From the NCBI RefSeq assembly GCF_000312385.1, contig NZ_HE997626.1:1-64000 (forward strand): 64,000 nt of DNA. Direction: 5' to 3'. Origin of the DNA: Tsukamurella sp. 1534. GTDB lineage: Bacteria; Actinomycetota; Actinomycetes; Mycobacteriales; Mycobacteriaceae. Shown one piece after another: positions 49,979 to 59,547 of the stretch (its first letter is position 1; each line of letters begins with the position of its first letter). A model generated the notes under the pieces. The model was not told the origin of the DNA, did not search any database, and worked only from the letters and a program-made list of their open reading frames with translations. The translations under genes and the position numbers were made by a program.

Positions 49979-52852
49979 TCACATCACCGCGTCCTCGCGC
50001 AGCGCGATCAGCTCGTACAGCTCGTCGTTGTTGAGCTCCGTCAGCCAGGACTCCCCGACCTTCACGGTCATGTCCGAGAGCTCCCGCTTGGCCGCGATCA
50101 CCCCGTCGATCCGCTCCTCGAGGGTGCCCGCGCACACGAACTTGCGCACCTGCACCGCCCGGGTCTGCCCGATCCGGAACGCCCGGTCGGTGGCCTGGTT
50201 CTCCACCGCCGGATTCCACCAGCGGTCCACGTGCACCACGTGATTCGCCGCGGTGAGGTTGAGCCCGGTGCCGCCGGACTGCACCGTCGCCACGAGCGCG
50301 GGGGCACCCGCGCCCGATTGGAAGCGCTCGACCATCGCATCCCGATCTGCGCGGGAGACCGCCCCGTCGAGTACCGGGACCTCGGCCCCGAGCAGGCCCG
50401 AGAGCCACGGCTGCAGCATCCTCGCGAACTCCGCGTACTGGGTGAAGACGAGTGCTCGCTCCCCTTCCGCGGCAACGGTTTCCAGGACATCCGCGAGCAG
50501 TTCCACCTTGCCCGACCGGTGCTGTCCGCGACGCAGCAGCGGCGTACCGTCGCCCAGGTAGTGCGCGGGATGGTTGCACACCTGCTTGAGCCGGGTGAGC
50601 GATGCGAGCACGAGCCCGCGCCGCCCCATCCCCCGGGTCTCGCGGAGCTCCTCGACCATCCGGTTCAGCACCGCCTGGTAGAGCGCCGCCTGCTCGCTCG
50701 TCAGAGACGCGCGCACGATGAACTCCGACTTCTCGGGCAGCTCGGGCGCGACGTTCGGGTCGGTCTTCTCCCGCCTCAGGATGAACGGGGAAGTGAGAGT
50801 GCTGAGCCGGCGCACCGCCGCCGGATCCCGCTCCCGCTCGATCGGCAGCGCGAACCGGTTGCGGAAGGTGCGCGCGGATCCGAGCAGCCCCGGGTTGACC
50901 AGGTCGATCGCAGCCCTCAGGTCCTCGAGGCGGTTCTCCACGGGCGTGCCGGTGAGCGCGACCCGGTGCGGCGCGGGGATCGCACGCAGGGCCTTCGCGG
51001 CGGCCGTGTTGACGTTCTTGACGTGTTGCGCCTCGTCCACCACCACCCGCCCCCACCGGAATCCGGCGAGCATCTCCCGGTCCCGGGCCGCGAGCGCGAA
51101 GGTTGTGACCACGAGATCGGCCTTCGCCGCCTCCTCCGCGAACGCGACACCGGAGGCTCGATCGGCCCCGTGGTGCACCAGGATCCGCAGGTCCGGGGCG
51201 AAGCGCCGCGCCTCCGCCGCCCAGTTGCCCACGACCGACATGGGACACACCAGGAGGGTCGCGGCGACGGGGGTTCCGCCTGCCTCCTGCCGCTCGTGAC
51301 ACAGCAGCGCCAGCACTTGGATCGTCTTCCCGAGCCCCATGTCGTCGGCGAGGACCGCGCCGATACCGCTGCGCCACAACGTGACCAGCCATTGCAGGCC
51401 GCGCAGCTGATACGGGCGCAACTCGGCCTTGAGAGTCGCCGGCGCATCCACCTCGGCGGGCGCGATGGTGCCGCCGCGGTACACCGAGTCGAGCCAGCCG
51501 AGGCCGTCGACCGCCGCCAGCGGCGCCGGTAACGCGGCGGGATCGGCGATGAGCCCCAACAGCTCCCCGAGGTCCTTCTCCTCCCCCTCGGCGCCCTGTT
51601 CGGCCACGAACCGCGCGGCCTGCGCGAGGGTGCGGCGGTCCGCACGAACCCACCGCCCGCGGATCTCCACGAGCCCGGACACCGAATTCGCCAGCCCCGC
51701 CAGCTCGCTCGCCGTGAGCACCGCGTCGCCGACGGCCAGTTGCCACGCGAAGTCCTTGATCTCCGCGAGCCCCGCCTGCACGGTGAGCGCCGTGCGCCCC
51801 GGCTGCTCCCGGCCGGTCAGCCGCAGCGCCGGGCGGACGGTGGCGATCGACGCGGGCAGCAGCACCTCGTATCCGGCCTTGGTGAGCCCCGGCGCGCCCT
51901 CGAGGAACAGCGCCTCCGCTTCCGCGGTGGTGAGCAGGAAGTCCAGCGACGCCTCGTCCTGGCGCACCCGCTTGAGCGGCGGGTACACCGCGAGCGCCCG
52001 GGCCAGCTCGCCCGCCAGGTCGTCCAGGTCCACCGGGCTCATCCGCGCGGGCTCGGCCCGCTGCGGGGCGCCGCCGGGAACCCGCCGGCACACTTCGAGC
52101 CGCCAGGGCGCGTCCGACGGTGCGCCGGCGGCCTGGAACTCGCCCGGCCGCTTACCGTCGGGCTCGATGAGCCGCAGCACCAGCAGCGTCTCCGCCGACC
52201 GCACGCTGCCGGACCATTCCGTCCACGCGGCGGGCGCCCCGGCATCGGGGACCGCCGTGTCGGACAGGGGTTCCCCCGTGACGAGCGAGCGCAGCGACGG
52301 TGCGGCCACCCACGCCCACGGCCCGTCGCCGAGCCGCTGCCGCGCGTAGCGGTCGGTGAGCTCGGAGGCCATGTCCAGGATCGCCGCGAGCTCGCCGGAC
52401 CGGCGCAGCACCGGTGGCATGGCCGCGGCGGCCGACTGGGTCCACGTGCGCCACTGCACGGATTCGATGGGCGCCCACCGCACGAGGGCGTCACCGTCGT
52501 CGGTGCGCAGGGCCGGGGCGACGGCCCCGGCCGCCACGAACCGCTCGACCGATTTCGCCACCCAGCGCAGGTACCGGAGATCGCCGGCGCCGTCGCCCGG
52601 GGCGAGCCCGTCGAGGAGCGCGGCGGCCCGCGCGGGCCCCAGCGTCACCGCGGGGACCACCATCCGGCCCGACGGGCCCGTCAGCGACGCGGACCGCCGG
52701 GGGCGACGATCGCCGAGCAGCTCGGCGATCGGGGCGGGCAGCGCGGCGGGGTCGGGCTCGGCCGTCGGTTCGCCCGCCTCATCGGTGAACCAGAGGGTGA
52801 GGCCGAGTCCGGGGCGCCAGAGTCCGTGCGCGGCGGCGAGCGGACGGGGCAC
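49979..52852 (-). CDS. SNF2-family DNA-dependent ATPase/helicase
   Basis: 957 residues. The first ~450 residues form the bacterial SNF2-associated region. The motor follows: Walker A LADDMGLGKTIQVLAL (about 505), DEAQ box VVVDEAQHVKNVN (about 607), ALTGTPVENR, and the C-terminal helicase lobe with LVFTQYAEFARML, VQSGGTGLNLTAAN, DRAFRIGQTRAVQV. The start is the GTG at 52852 with GGAG 5 bases upstream, 2 bases after the acetyltransferase stop; the frame upstream is open but is that gene's shadow. Likely remodels DNA or RNA-polymerase complexes. Confidence 0.9.
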   Translation of the reverse strand: MPRPLAAAHGLWRPGLGLTLWFTDEAGEPTAEPDPAALPAPIAELLGDRRPRRSASLTGPSGRMVVPAVTLGPARAAALLDGLAPGDGAGDLRYLRWVAKSVERFVAAGAVAPALRTDDGDALVRWAPIESVQWRTWTQSAAAAMPPVLRRSGELAAILDMASELTDRYARQRLGDGPWAWVAAPSLRSLVTGEPLSDTAVPDAGAPAAWTEWSGSVRSAETLLVLRLIEPDGKRPGEFQAAGAPSDAPWRLEVCRRVPGGAPQRAEPARMSPVDLDDLAGELARALAVYPPLKRVRQDEASLDFLLTTAEAEALFLEGAPGLTKAGYEVLLPASIATVRPALRLTGREQPGRTALTVQAGLAEIKDFAWQLAVGDAVLTASELAGLANSVSGLVEIRGRWVRADRRTLAQAARFVAEQGAEGEEKDLGELLGLIADPAALPAPLAAVDGLGWLDSVYRGGTIAPAEVDAPATLKAELRPYQLRGLQWLVTLWRSGIGAVLADDMGLGKTIQVLALLCHERQEAGGTPVAATLLVCPMSVVGNWAAEARRFAPDLRILVHHGADRASGVAFAEEAAKADLVVTTFALAARDREMLAGFRWGRVVVDEAQHVKNVNTAAAKALRAIPAPHRVALTGTPVENRLEDLRAAIDLVNPGLLGSARTFRNRFALPIERERDPAAVRRLSTLTSPFILRREKTDPNVAPELPEKSEFIVRASLTSEQAALYQAVLNRMVEELRETRGMGRRGLVLASLTRLKQVCNHPAHYLGDGTPLLRRGQHRSGKVELLADVLETVAAEGERALVFTQYAEFARMLQPWLSGLLGAEVPVLDGAVSRADRDAMVERFQSGAGAPALVATVQSGGTGLNLTAANHVVHVDRWWNPAVENQATDRAFRIGQTRAVQVRKFVCAGTLEERIDGVIAAKRELSDMTVKVGESWLTELNNDELYELIALREDAVM

Positions 52853-52854
52853 GG

Positions 52855-53478
52855 CTACTCCGGGGTCACCGCGTACGCCTCGTGCCGGTGGCGCAGGCGG
52901 TGCCGCAGGTGCGCGCGCACCGCCGGCCACTCGTGGCGGAGGATCGAGAACAGGACGGCGTCCTGCAGCGCGCCGTTGCGGTAGCGGCGGTAGCTGCGCA
53001 GCACCCCGTCCTGTTTGGCGCCCAGCCGGGCGATCGCGTCCCGCGACTGCGTGTTCACCCACTGCGTGCGGAGGCCGATGCACTCGCAGCCGAGCGTGTC
53101 GAAGGCGTGCTCGAGGAGCAGCAGCTTGGACTCCGCGTTGGTGCCGGTGCCGTGCGCGGAGGCGCGGTTCCAGGTGAACCCGATCTCCATCCGCGGCACA
53201 GCCGGGTCGATGTCGTAGTAGGTGGTCATCCCCAGCACCGAGCCCCGCGCGTCGATCGCGGTGAACGGGATCATCTCCCCCTTCTCCTGCAGGCCCAGCC
53301 GGCGGTCGATCTCGCCGCGCAGGCCCGACGGTGCCGGGACGGAGGTGTACCAGCGGTCCCACAGACGTCCGTCGTTCAGCGCCTCCAGCAGGCCGTCGTG
53401 ATGATCGTGCGACAGCGGCTCGAGGGTCACCAGGTGCCCCGCGAGGGTCACGGGGCGCAGGGGTGTCAGGAAGGCCAT
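52855..53478 (-). CDS. GNAT acetyltransferase, RimJ/RimL type
   Basis: 207 residues of the GNAT fold: LVTLEPLSHDHHDGLLEALN at the N-terminus, the acetyl-CoA region GTGTNAESKLLLLEHAFD, and the C-terminal NTQSRDAIARLGAKQDGVLR typical of ribosomal-protein-type acetyltransferases. Start ATG 53478. It stands between the thioesterase (10 bases upstream) and the SNF2 gene (2 bases downstream), so it is co-transcribed with them. Substrate unknown. Confidence 0.88.
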   Translation of the reverse strand: MAFLTPLRPVTLAGHLVTLEPLSHDHHDGLLEALNDGRLWDRWYTSVPAPSGLRGEIDRRLGLQEKGEMIPFTAIDARGSVLGMTTYYDIDPAVPRMEIGFTWNRASAHGTGTNAESKLLLLEHAFDTLGCECIGLRTQWVNTQSRDAIARLGAKQDGVLRSYRRYRNGALQDAVLFSILRHEWPAVRAHLRHRLRHRHEAYAVTPE

Positions 53479-53488
53479 GGCGCGGACA

Positions 53489-53917
53489 CTACGCGGAAGG
53501 GGTGACGACCAGCTTCCCGAGCGCCTCGCGCAATCCGTCGGGGACGCCGGTGGGCCGTCGCGTCTCCCGGTCGACGAAGACGTGGACGAACCAGCCCGCG
53601 GCCGCCGGGGAGCCGGCACCGTCGAACAGCGTGACCTCGTACCGGACGCTCGACGTTCCCAGCCTGGTCACCGCGAGGCCCGCGGTGACCGACTCCGGGA
53701 AGGCCAGCGGGGCGTCGTAGCGGCAGTGAGATTCCACACACAGGCCGATGGTCGCACCGCGGTGGATGTCGAGCCCGCCCTCGCGGATCAGGTACGTGTT
53801 GATCACCGTGTCGAAGAAGCTGTAGTACTCGACGTTGTTGACGTGCCCGTATACGTCGTTGTCCTTCCACCGTGTCGGGATGACCAGGGTGTACGGCTGC
53901 TCGTCGATGTTCGGCAC
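53489..53917 (-). CDS. 4HBT-family acyl-CoA thioesterase
   Basis: 142-residue hotdog-fold thioesterase. The catalytic region is RWKDNDVYGHVNNVEYYSFFD, with the Asp/His/Asn-Asn pattern of 4-hydroxybenzoyl-CoA thioesterase types. The start is the GTG at 53917; upstream codons lack likeness. First gene of the minus-strand string leading to the SNF2 and SbcCD-like genes. Divergent from the next gene. Confidence 0.88.
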   Translation of the reverse strand: MPNIDEQPYTLVIPTRWKDNDVYGHVNNVEYYSFFDTVINTYLIREGGLDIHRGATIGLCVESHCRYDAPLAFPESVTAGLAVTRLGTSSVRYEVTLFDGAGSPAAAGWFVHVFVDRETRRPTGVPDGLREALGKLVVTPSA

Positions 53918-54041
53918 GGCAGCGACCCTACGCCGCGGTTCGGCCGCGGCGTCCACCGATGAGGAATGAATGTCGGCCGCTGGTGGTAACAAGGGGAAGA
54001 AGGACGAGCCCACACGGGCCCGCTCACCCCTGGAGGTCACC

Positions 54042-54797
54042 ATGGCGAACCAGCCCGCCCCCATCGAGCCCAACCTGCCCGCCGGCTACAACGGCGGCGG
54101 CGTTCTGGGCAACGTCATCGACCGCACGTCGCGCCTGCAGGCGCCCGCCGTCGCGAAGTACGTCGCCGGGCTGCGCGAGGACGATCCCGACGCCACACCC
54201 GCGCAGATCGTCGAGAAGCTGGAGAAGCGGTACCTGCTGGCGGTCACAGGCACCGGCGCCGCGGCGGGCGCCACCGCCGCGGTCCCCGGCGTGGGCACCA
54301 TCGCGGCGTTCGGTGCCGTCGGCGCCGAGACCGTCGTCTTCATGGAGGCGTCGGCGCTGTACGCGCTGTCGGTCGCCGAGGTCTACGGCATCCCCATCGA
54401 CGAACAGGAGCTGCGCAAGGCACTCGTCCTCACCGCCGTGCTGGGCGATGCCGGCCTGGGCGCGCTCCGCGCCACCGTCGGCGCGAAGAACGCCACCCTG
54501 CTCAACCTGAAGAAGAACCCGACCGGCATCCCCGGCCTGGGCAAACTGAACAAGCAGCTCATGAACATGTTCACCAAGCGCTTCCTGCTCAAGAAGGCGC
54601 CCCTGGTGATGGGCAAGCTGCTGCCCGCCGGCATCGGCGCCTTCGTCGGCGCCGGCGGCAACCGCGTCCTGGGCAAGGGGGTCATCAAGAACGCGCGCGA
54701 AGCGTTCGGCCCGATCCCCACCGCCTGGCCCTCGCCGAACCTGCGGGTGGTCGACGGTTCCGCCTCGGATGTGACCGGAACCGCGTTACCGGAGTAA
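54042..54797 (+). CDS. Conserved Mycobacteriales membrane-associated protein (Rv1249c position)
   Basis: 251 residues. A Gly/Ala-rich hydrophobic stretch (about residues 66-108, GTGAAAGATAAVPGVGTIAA onward) may insert in the membrane, and a second one follows near 188-205 (LLPAGIGAFVGAGGNRVLGK). Some likeness to EcsC-type proteins, but not firm. The ATG at 54042 has GGAGG 5 bases upstream. In M. tuberculosis a gene of this size precedes kgd on the same strand. Function unknown. Confidence 0.7.
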   Translation: MANQPAPIEPNLPAGYNGGGVLGNVIDRTSRLQAPAVAKYVAGLREDDPDATPAQIVEKLEKRYLLAVTGTGAAAGATAAVPGVGTIAAFGAVGAETVVFMEASALYALSVAEVYGIPIDEQELRKALVLTAVLGDAGLGALRATVGAKNATLLNLKKNPTGIPGLGKLNKQLMNMFTKRFLLKKAPLVMGKLLPAGIGAFVGAGGNRVLGKGVIKNAREAFGPIPTAWPSPNLRVVDGSASDVTGTALPE

Positions 54798-54910
54798 CGC
54801 GTCGCGCGGAATCCACGGTGGACTACCCTGGACGACGCAGACAGTGCCGCCTGCGATCCAGTGCGGTACACGCATGAGACGACGATGATGAATCGAGGCG
54901 AGGACCTGCC

Positions 54911-57900
54911 GTGAGCAGCAGTTCTGTATCGGATTTCGGCCAAAACGAGTGGCTGGTCGAGGAGATGTACGAGCGGTTCAAGGCCGACCCGAATTCGGTC
55001 GACCCGAGCTGGCACGAATTCCTCTCGAAGTACACGCCCGGAGAGGCGTCCGGCAACGGCGCCGCGCCGCAGCAGGCCGCCTCGGCGGCACCGCAGCAGC
55101 CCGCCCCCGCGGCACCGCAGCAGCCCGCTGCCGCCGCTCCCGCGTCGAAGCCCGCTGACAAGTCCGCCGCGAAGACGGCCGCCAAGGCCGCCGACGCCAC
55201 GCTGACCCCGGCCCCGGCCGCGCCCGTCACGCCGGCACCGTCGTCGCCCGCGAAGCCCGCCCCGGCCCCCAAGGCGCCGAAGGCCTCGGAGTTCCCCACC
55301 GAGGAGGAGCGCACCGTGCTCCGCGGCGCCGCGAACGCCGTCGTCAAGAACATGAACGCCAGCCGTGAGGTGCCGACCGCGACGTCGGTGCGCTCGATGC
55401 CGGTCAAGGTCATGTTCGACAACCGCGTGGTCATCAACAACCACCTCGCCCGCAACCGCGGCGGCAAGATCAGCTTCACCCACATCCTCGGGTATGCGCT
55501 GGTGCAGGGCGTCAAGGCGTTCCCGAACATGAACCGGCACTTCGCCGAGGTCGACGGCAAGCCGAACGCGGTGACCCCGCCGCACATCAACCTCGGCATC
55601 GCCATCGACCTGGTCGGCAAGAACGGCAGCCGCAGCCTCGTGGTCGCGGCGGTCAAGAACACCGAGACCATGGACTTCGGGCAGTTCGTCGACGCCTACG
55701 AGGACATCGTGCGCCGCGCCCGCACCGGGAAGCTCACGGCGGAGGACTTCGCCGGCGTCACCATCTCGCTGACCAACCCCGGCGGCATCGGCACCGTCCA
55801 CTCCGTGCCCCGCCTCATGGTGGGCCAGGGCGCCATCATCGGCGTCGGCGCGATGGAGTACCCGGCCGAGTTCCAGGGCGCCAGCGAGGAGAAGATCGCA
55901 GAGCTGGGCGTCGGCAAGCTCACGACGCTGACCTCCACCTACGATCACCGCATCATCCAGGGCGCCGAGTCCGGCGACTTCCTGCGCTTCGTGCACGAGC
56001 TCACCCTGAGCGACGAGTTCTGGGACGAGATCTTCCGCACGATGCACGTGCCCTACGAGCCGATCCGCTGGCGCCGGGACATCCCCGCCCACGGCATCGA
56101 CAAGGACGCCCGCGTCCTCGAGCTCATCGCCGCCTACCGCGCCCGCGGCCACCTGATGGCCGACGTGGACCCGCTGCGCTTCAACAACGACAAGCTCGAG
56201 TCGCACCCCGACCTCAACGTGCTCACCTACGAGCTCACCCTGTGGGACCTCGACCGCACGTTCAACGTCGGCGGCTTCCACGGCTCGGAGCGGCTCAAGC
56301 TCCGCAAGGTGCTCTCCGTGCTGCGCGACGCGTACTGCCGCCACGTGGGCATCGAGTACGCGCACATCCTCGAGCCCGAGCAGCAGAAGTGGCTGCAGGA
56401 GCGCGTGGAGACGAAGGACATCAAGCCCAACGTCGCCGAGCAGAAGTACATCCTGAGCAAGCTCAACGCCGCCGAGGCGTTCGAGACCTTCCTGCAGACG
56501 AAGTACGTGGGCCAGAAGCGCTTCTCGCTGGAGGGCGCGGAGTCGGTCATCCCGATGATGGACGCCGTTCTCGATCAGGCGGCGGAGCACCAGCTCGACG
56601 AGGTCGTCATCGGCATGCCGCACCGCGGCCGGCTCAACGTGCTCGCCAACATCGTGGGCAAGCCCTACAGCAAGATCTTCACCGAGTTCGAGGGCAACCT
56701 GAACCCGGCGCAGGCGCACGGCTCGGGCGACGTGAAGTACCACCTCGGCGCGGAGGGCAAGTACTACCAGATGTTCGGCGAGAACGAGATCACGGTCTCG
56801 CTCGTCGCGAACCCGTCGCACCTCGAGGCGGTGGATCCGGTGCTGGAGGGCATCGTCCACGCCAAGCAGGACCTGCTGGATCCGCCGGAGGGCAAGCACC
56901 CCGTCATGCCGCTCATGCTGCACGGCGACGCGGCCTTCGCGGGCCAGGGCGTGGTCGCGGAGACGCTGAACATGGCCGGGCTCAAGGGCTTCTCCAACGG
57001 CGGCACGGTGCACATCGTGGTGAACAACCAGGTGGGCTTCACCACCTCGCCCGAGCACTCGCGCAGCTCGCAGTACTGCACGGACGTCGCGAAGATGATC
57101 GGCGCGCCGATCTTCCACGTCAACGGCGACGACCCCGAGGCCTCCGTGTGGGTGGCCAAGCTGGCCGTCGACTTCCGCGAGCGGTTCGGCAAGGACGTCG
57201 TCATCGACCTCGTCTGCTACCGCCGCCGCGGCCACAACGAGGGCGACGACCCCTCGATGACGCAGCCGAGCATGTACGACGTGATCGACACCAAGCGCGG
57301 CGTCCGCAAGTCCTACACCGAGGCCCTGATCGGTCGTGGCGACATCTCCACCAAGGAGGCGGAGGACGCCCTGCGCGATTACCAGGGCCAGCTGGAGCGG
57401 GTCTTCAACGAGGTCAAGGAGCTCGAGAAGTTCCAGGCCGAGCCCGCCCCGTCGATCATCGAGGACCAGCCGCTGAGCTCGCTCTCCACCGCGGTCCCCG
57501 TGGAGCGCCTGCAGCGGATCGGCGACGCGTACGCCAACGTGCCCGAGGGCTTCACCGTGCACCCGCGCGTGGCCCCCGTGGTCAAGCGCCGCTTCGAGAT
57601 GTCCCGCGAGGGCGGCGTCGACTGGTCGTTCGCCGAGCTGCTCGCGTTCGGCACCCTGCTCGAGGACGGCCGTAACGTGCGCCTCGCCGGCCAGGACAGC
57701 CGCCGCGGCACCTTCACGCAGCGGCACGCGGTGCTCATCGACCGGCAGTCCGGGGCGGAGTACACCCCGCTCGACCACCTGGGTCCCGACGGGGGCCCGT
57801 CGGAGGGCCGGTTCATGGTCTACGACTCGGCGCTGACCGAGTTCGCGGGGCTGGGCTTCGAGTACGGCTACTCCGTGGGCGATCCGCGCGCGCTGGTGTG

Positions 57901-58666
57901 CTGGGAGGCGCAGTTCGGCGACTTCGTCAACGGCGCCCAGTCGATCATCGACGAGTTCATCAGCTCGGGCGAGGCCAAGTGGGGCCAGAAGTCCGATGTG
58001 ACGCTGCTGCTGCCGCACGGTCACGAGGGCCAGGGCCCCGACCACACGTCGGGCCGCATCGAGCGCTTCCTGCAGCTGTGCGCCGAGGGGTCGATGACGG
58101 TCGCGATGCCGTCCACGCCCGCGTCGTACTTCCACCTGCTGCGCCGCCACGCGATGGACAGCATCACCCGCCCGCTCGTGGTGTTCACGCCGAAGTCGAT
58201 GCTGCGCAACAAGGTCGCGGTCAGTCCTCTGGAGGACTTCACCACGGGCAAGTTCCGTTCGGTGATCGACGATCCGGCGTTCGAGGTCGACGGCGGCGAC
58301 CGCAACGCGGTCACCCAGCTGCTGCTGGTGTCCGGCAAGCTCTACTACGAGCTGGAGGCGCGGCGGAAGAAGGACAACCGCACCGACGTGGCGGTCGTCC
58401 GCATGGAGCAGCTGTACCCGCTCCCCTCGCGGCGCCTGCCCGCCACGCTGGACAAGTACCCCAACGCGACCGACGTCCGCTGGGTCCAGGAGGAGCCGGC
58501 GAACCAGGGCGCGTGGCCCACGTTCGGCCTGGCCCTGCCGGAGCTGGACAGCCGCCTGGTCGGCATCAAGCGCGTCTCGCGCCGCGCCATGTCGGCCCCG
58601 TGCTCGGGTTCGTCGAAGGTGCACGCGGTCGAGCAGGCCCAGATCATCGACGAGGCCTTCGCCTGA
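54911..58666 (+). CDS. kgd: Multifunctional 2-oxoglutarate metabolism enzyme (Kgd/SucA)
   Basis: 1251 residues. Domain order: an N-terminal E1 segment ([20 protein letters not shown]), an Ala/Pro linker (about 45-125), an E2-type acyltransferase domain with the catalytic His near 346 ([13 protein letters not shown]), then the ThDP-dependent E1 domain with [13 protein letters not shown] (about 568) and the [14 protein letters not shown] motif. The fusion acts as 2-oxoglutarate decarboxylase and dehydrogenase component, making succinic semialdehyde, 2-hydroxy-3-oxoadipate or succinyl-CoA. In mycobacteria it is controlled by the FHA protein GarA. GTG start with GAGG upstream. Confidence 0.96.
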   Translation: MSSSSVSDFGQNEWLVEEMYERFKADPNSVDPSWHEFLSKYTPGEASGNGAAPQQAASAAPQQPAPAAPQQPAAAAPASKPADKSAAKTAAKAADATLTPAPAAPVTPAPSSPAKPAPAPKAPKASEFPTEEERTVLRGAANAVVKNMNASREVPTATSVRSMPVKVMFDNRVVINNHLARNRGGKISFTHILGYALVQGVKAFPNMNRHFAEVDGKPNAVTPPHINLGIAIDLVGKNGSRSLVVAAVKNTETMDFGQFVDAYEDIVRRARTGKLTAEDFAGVTISLTNPGGIGTVHSVPRLMVGQGAIIGVGAMEYPAEFQGASEEKIAELGVGKLTTLTSTYDHRIIQGAESGDFLRFVHELTLSDEFWDEIFRTMHVPYEPIRWRRDIPAHGIDKDARVLELIAAYRARGHLMADVDPLRFNNDKLESHPDLNVLTYELTLWDLDRTFNVGGFHGSERLKLRKVLSVLRDAYCRHVGIEYAHILEPEQQKWLQERVETKDIKPNVAEQKYILSKLNAAEAFETFLQTKYVGQKRFSLEGAESVIPMMDAVLDQAAEHQLDEVVIGMPHRGRLNVLANIVGKPYSKIFTEFEGNLNPAQAHGSGDVKYHLGAEGKYYQMFGENEITVSLVANPSHLEAVDPVLEGIVHAKQDLLDPPEGKHPVMPLMLHGDAAFAGQGVVAETLNMAGLKGFSNGGTVHIVVNNQVGFTTSPEHSRSSQYCTDVAKMIGAPIFHVNGDDPEASVWVAKLAVDFRERFGKDVVIDLVCYRRRGHNEGDDPSMTQPSMYDVIDTKRGVRKSYTEALIGRGDISTKEAEDALRDYQGQLERVFNEVKELEKFQAEPAPSIIEDQPLSSLSTAVPVERLQRIGDAYANVPEGFTVHPRVAPVVKRRFEMSREGGVDWSFAELLAFGTLLEDGRNVRLAGQDSRRGTFTQRHAVLIDRQSGAEYTPLDHLGPDGGPSEGRFMVYDSALTEFAGLGFEYGYSVGDPRALVCWEAQFGDFVNGAQSIIDEFISSGEAKWGQKSDVTLLLPHGHEGQGPDHTSGRIERFLQLCAEGSMTVAMPSTPASYFHLLRRHAMDSITRPLVVFTPKSMLRNKVAVSPLEDFTTGKFRSVIDDPAFEVDGGDRNAVTQLLLVSGKLYYELEARRKKDNRTDVAVVRMEQLYPLPSRRLPATLDKYPNATDVRWVQEEPANQGAWPTFGLALPELDSRLVGIKRVSRRAMSAPCSGSSKVHAVEQAQIIDEAFA

Positions 58667-58683
58667 TCCGCTGAGTCCACGAG

Positions 58684-58718
58684 AAGGGCCGGTCTCCCCT
58701 GCGGGGAGGCCGGCCCTT
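58684..58718. terminator. Bidirectional terminator between kgd and tetR
   Basis: Arms 58684-58699 and 58703-58718 pair over 16 positions (one T-G pair) around a 3-base loop. The stem ends in AAGGG/CCCTT, followed by T-rich sequence on the plus strand, so it can serve both convergent genes. Confidence 0.85.
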
Positions 58719-58750
58719 TCCGTCGCGCGACGGGGCGCGTCACGCTCCCG

Positions 58751-59425
58751 TCACGCCTCGGCGGCGGCGCCCTCCCCGGCGGGGATCTCCAGCCCGACGG
58801 CCCCCGCCATGCCCATGAACATCCCGGCGAGGTGGTCGACGACCTCGTCGCGCGTCATGCCGGAGAACCCGGCGTTCTGATCCAGCCACTGCACCAGGGT
58901 CTCCTCGACGACCGCGATCCAGCCGTGCACGGCGAGGACGAAACGCGGGGAGCGGTCGATACCGATCGCCTCGGCCTGCTGGACGAAGTGGTTCACGATC
59001 TGCTCCCGCACGGTCTTCACGGCGGTGCGGATCCTCGGCTCGGACCAGCTGACGCCGGCCAGCATCGGCAGCAGCGACTGCCGGTGCTCCATGATGTGAT
59101 CGACGTAGGTGCCGAGTGTGGCGCTGAGGATCGGCATCACCTCGGTGATGTCCTCCGGGTCGCGTTCGGGGGTGGCCACCTCCCCCACGATCCTGGCCTG
59201 CTCCTCGACGAGCGCGACCTGGAAGTCGAGCTTCGAGTCGAAGTAGTGGAACAGGAGGCCGGCGGAGACGCCGGCCTGGCTGGCGATCTCCTCGATGGAC
59301 ACCTGTTCGAGGGCCTGGTGCTTGAGGCTCTGCAGGCCGAGCTCGATGAACTGCTGGCGCCGGGCCTCGGGGCTCAGTCGGGTGCGCTTACGCCCCACCG
59401 CGGCGACGACGGACTTTCTGGTCAC
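58751..59425 (-). CDS. TetR-family transcriptional regulator
   Basis: 224 residues. N-terminal helix-turn-helix (QVSIEEIASQAGVSAGLLFH, then YFDSKLDFQVAL) at about residues 40-70, and a C-terminal ligand-binding domain. It starts at the GTG at 59425 and is divergent from an SDR gene. Inverted repeats overlap its own start and the SDR promoter, so it probably represses both. Confidence 0.9.
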   Translation of the reverse strand: MTRKSVVAAVGRKRTRLSPEARRQQFIELGLQSLKHQALEQVSIEEIASQAGVSAGLLFHYFDSKLDFQVALVEEQARIVGEVATPERDPEDITEVMPILSATLGTYVDHIMEHRQSLLPMLAGVSWSEPRIRTAVKTVREQIVNHFVQQAEAIGIDRSPRFVLAVHGWIAVVEETLVQWLDQNAGFSGMTRDEVVDHLAGMFMGMAGAVGLEIPAGEGAAAEA

Positions 59426-59486
59426 CTACTGAATCCTACTCAATAGGTCGTTGACATATGCCGCTTCGCGACCCTACTGTCGAGTA
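59425..59486 (+). promoter_or_regulatory. SDR promoter with two candidate TetR operators
   Basis: Promoter on the plus strand: TTGACA (59451-59456), 18 bases, TACTGT (59475-59480). Operator 1 is CCTACTGA-N7-TCAATAGG (59425-59447), 7 of 8 positions paired, covering the tetR start codon. Operator 2 is the 12-bp palindrome TACT-GTCG-AGTA (59475-59486), lying on the -10 box. Both share the half-site TACT/AGTA. Confidence 0.6.
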
Positions 59487-59547
59487 AGGACGCCGAGCGT
59501 CGGCGCATCCGGGCAGGTCAAGCCCGGACAGTGTGAGGATTTCCACT

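Noticed and set aside
54383-58624. A 1413-codon open frame antisense to kgd
   Set aside because: It is the mirror of a well-supported gene; its Leu/Gly/Val/Arg/His-rich translation has no domain structure. The same applies to long antisense frames over atpD, atpA, rho, hom and the SbcC-like gene.
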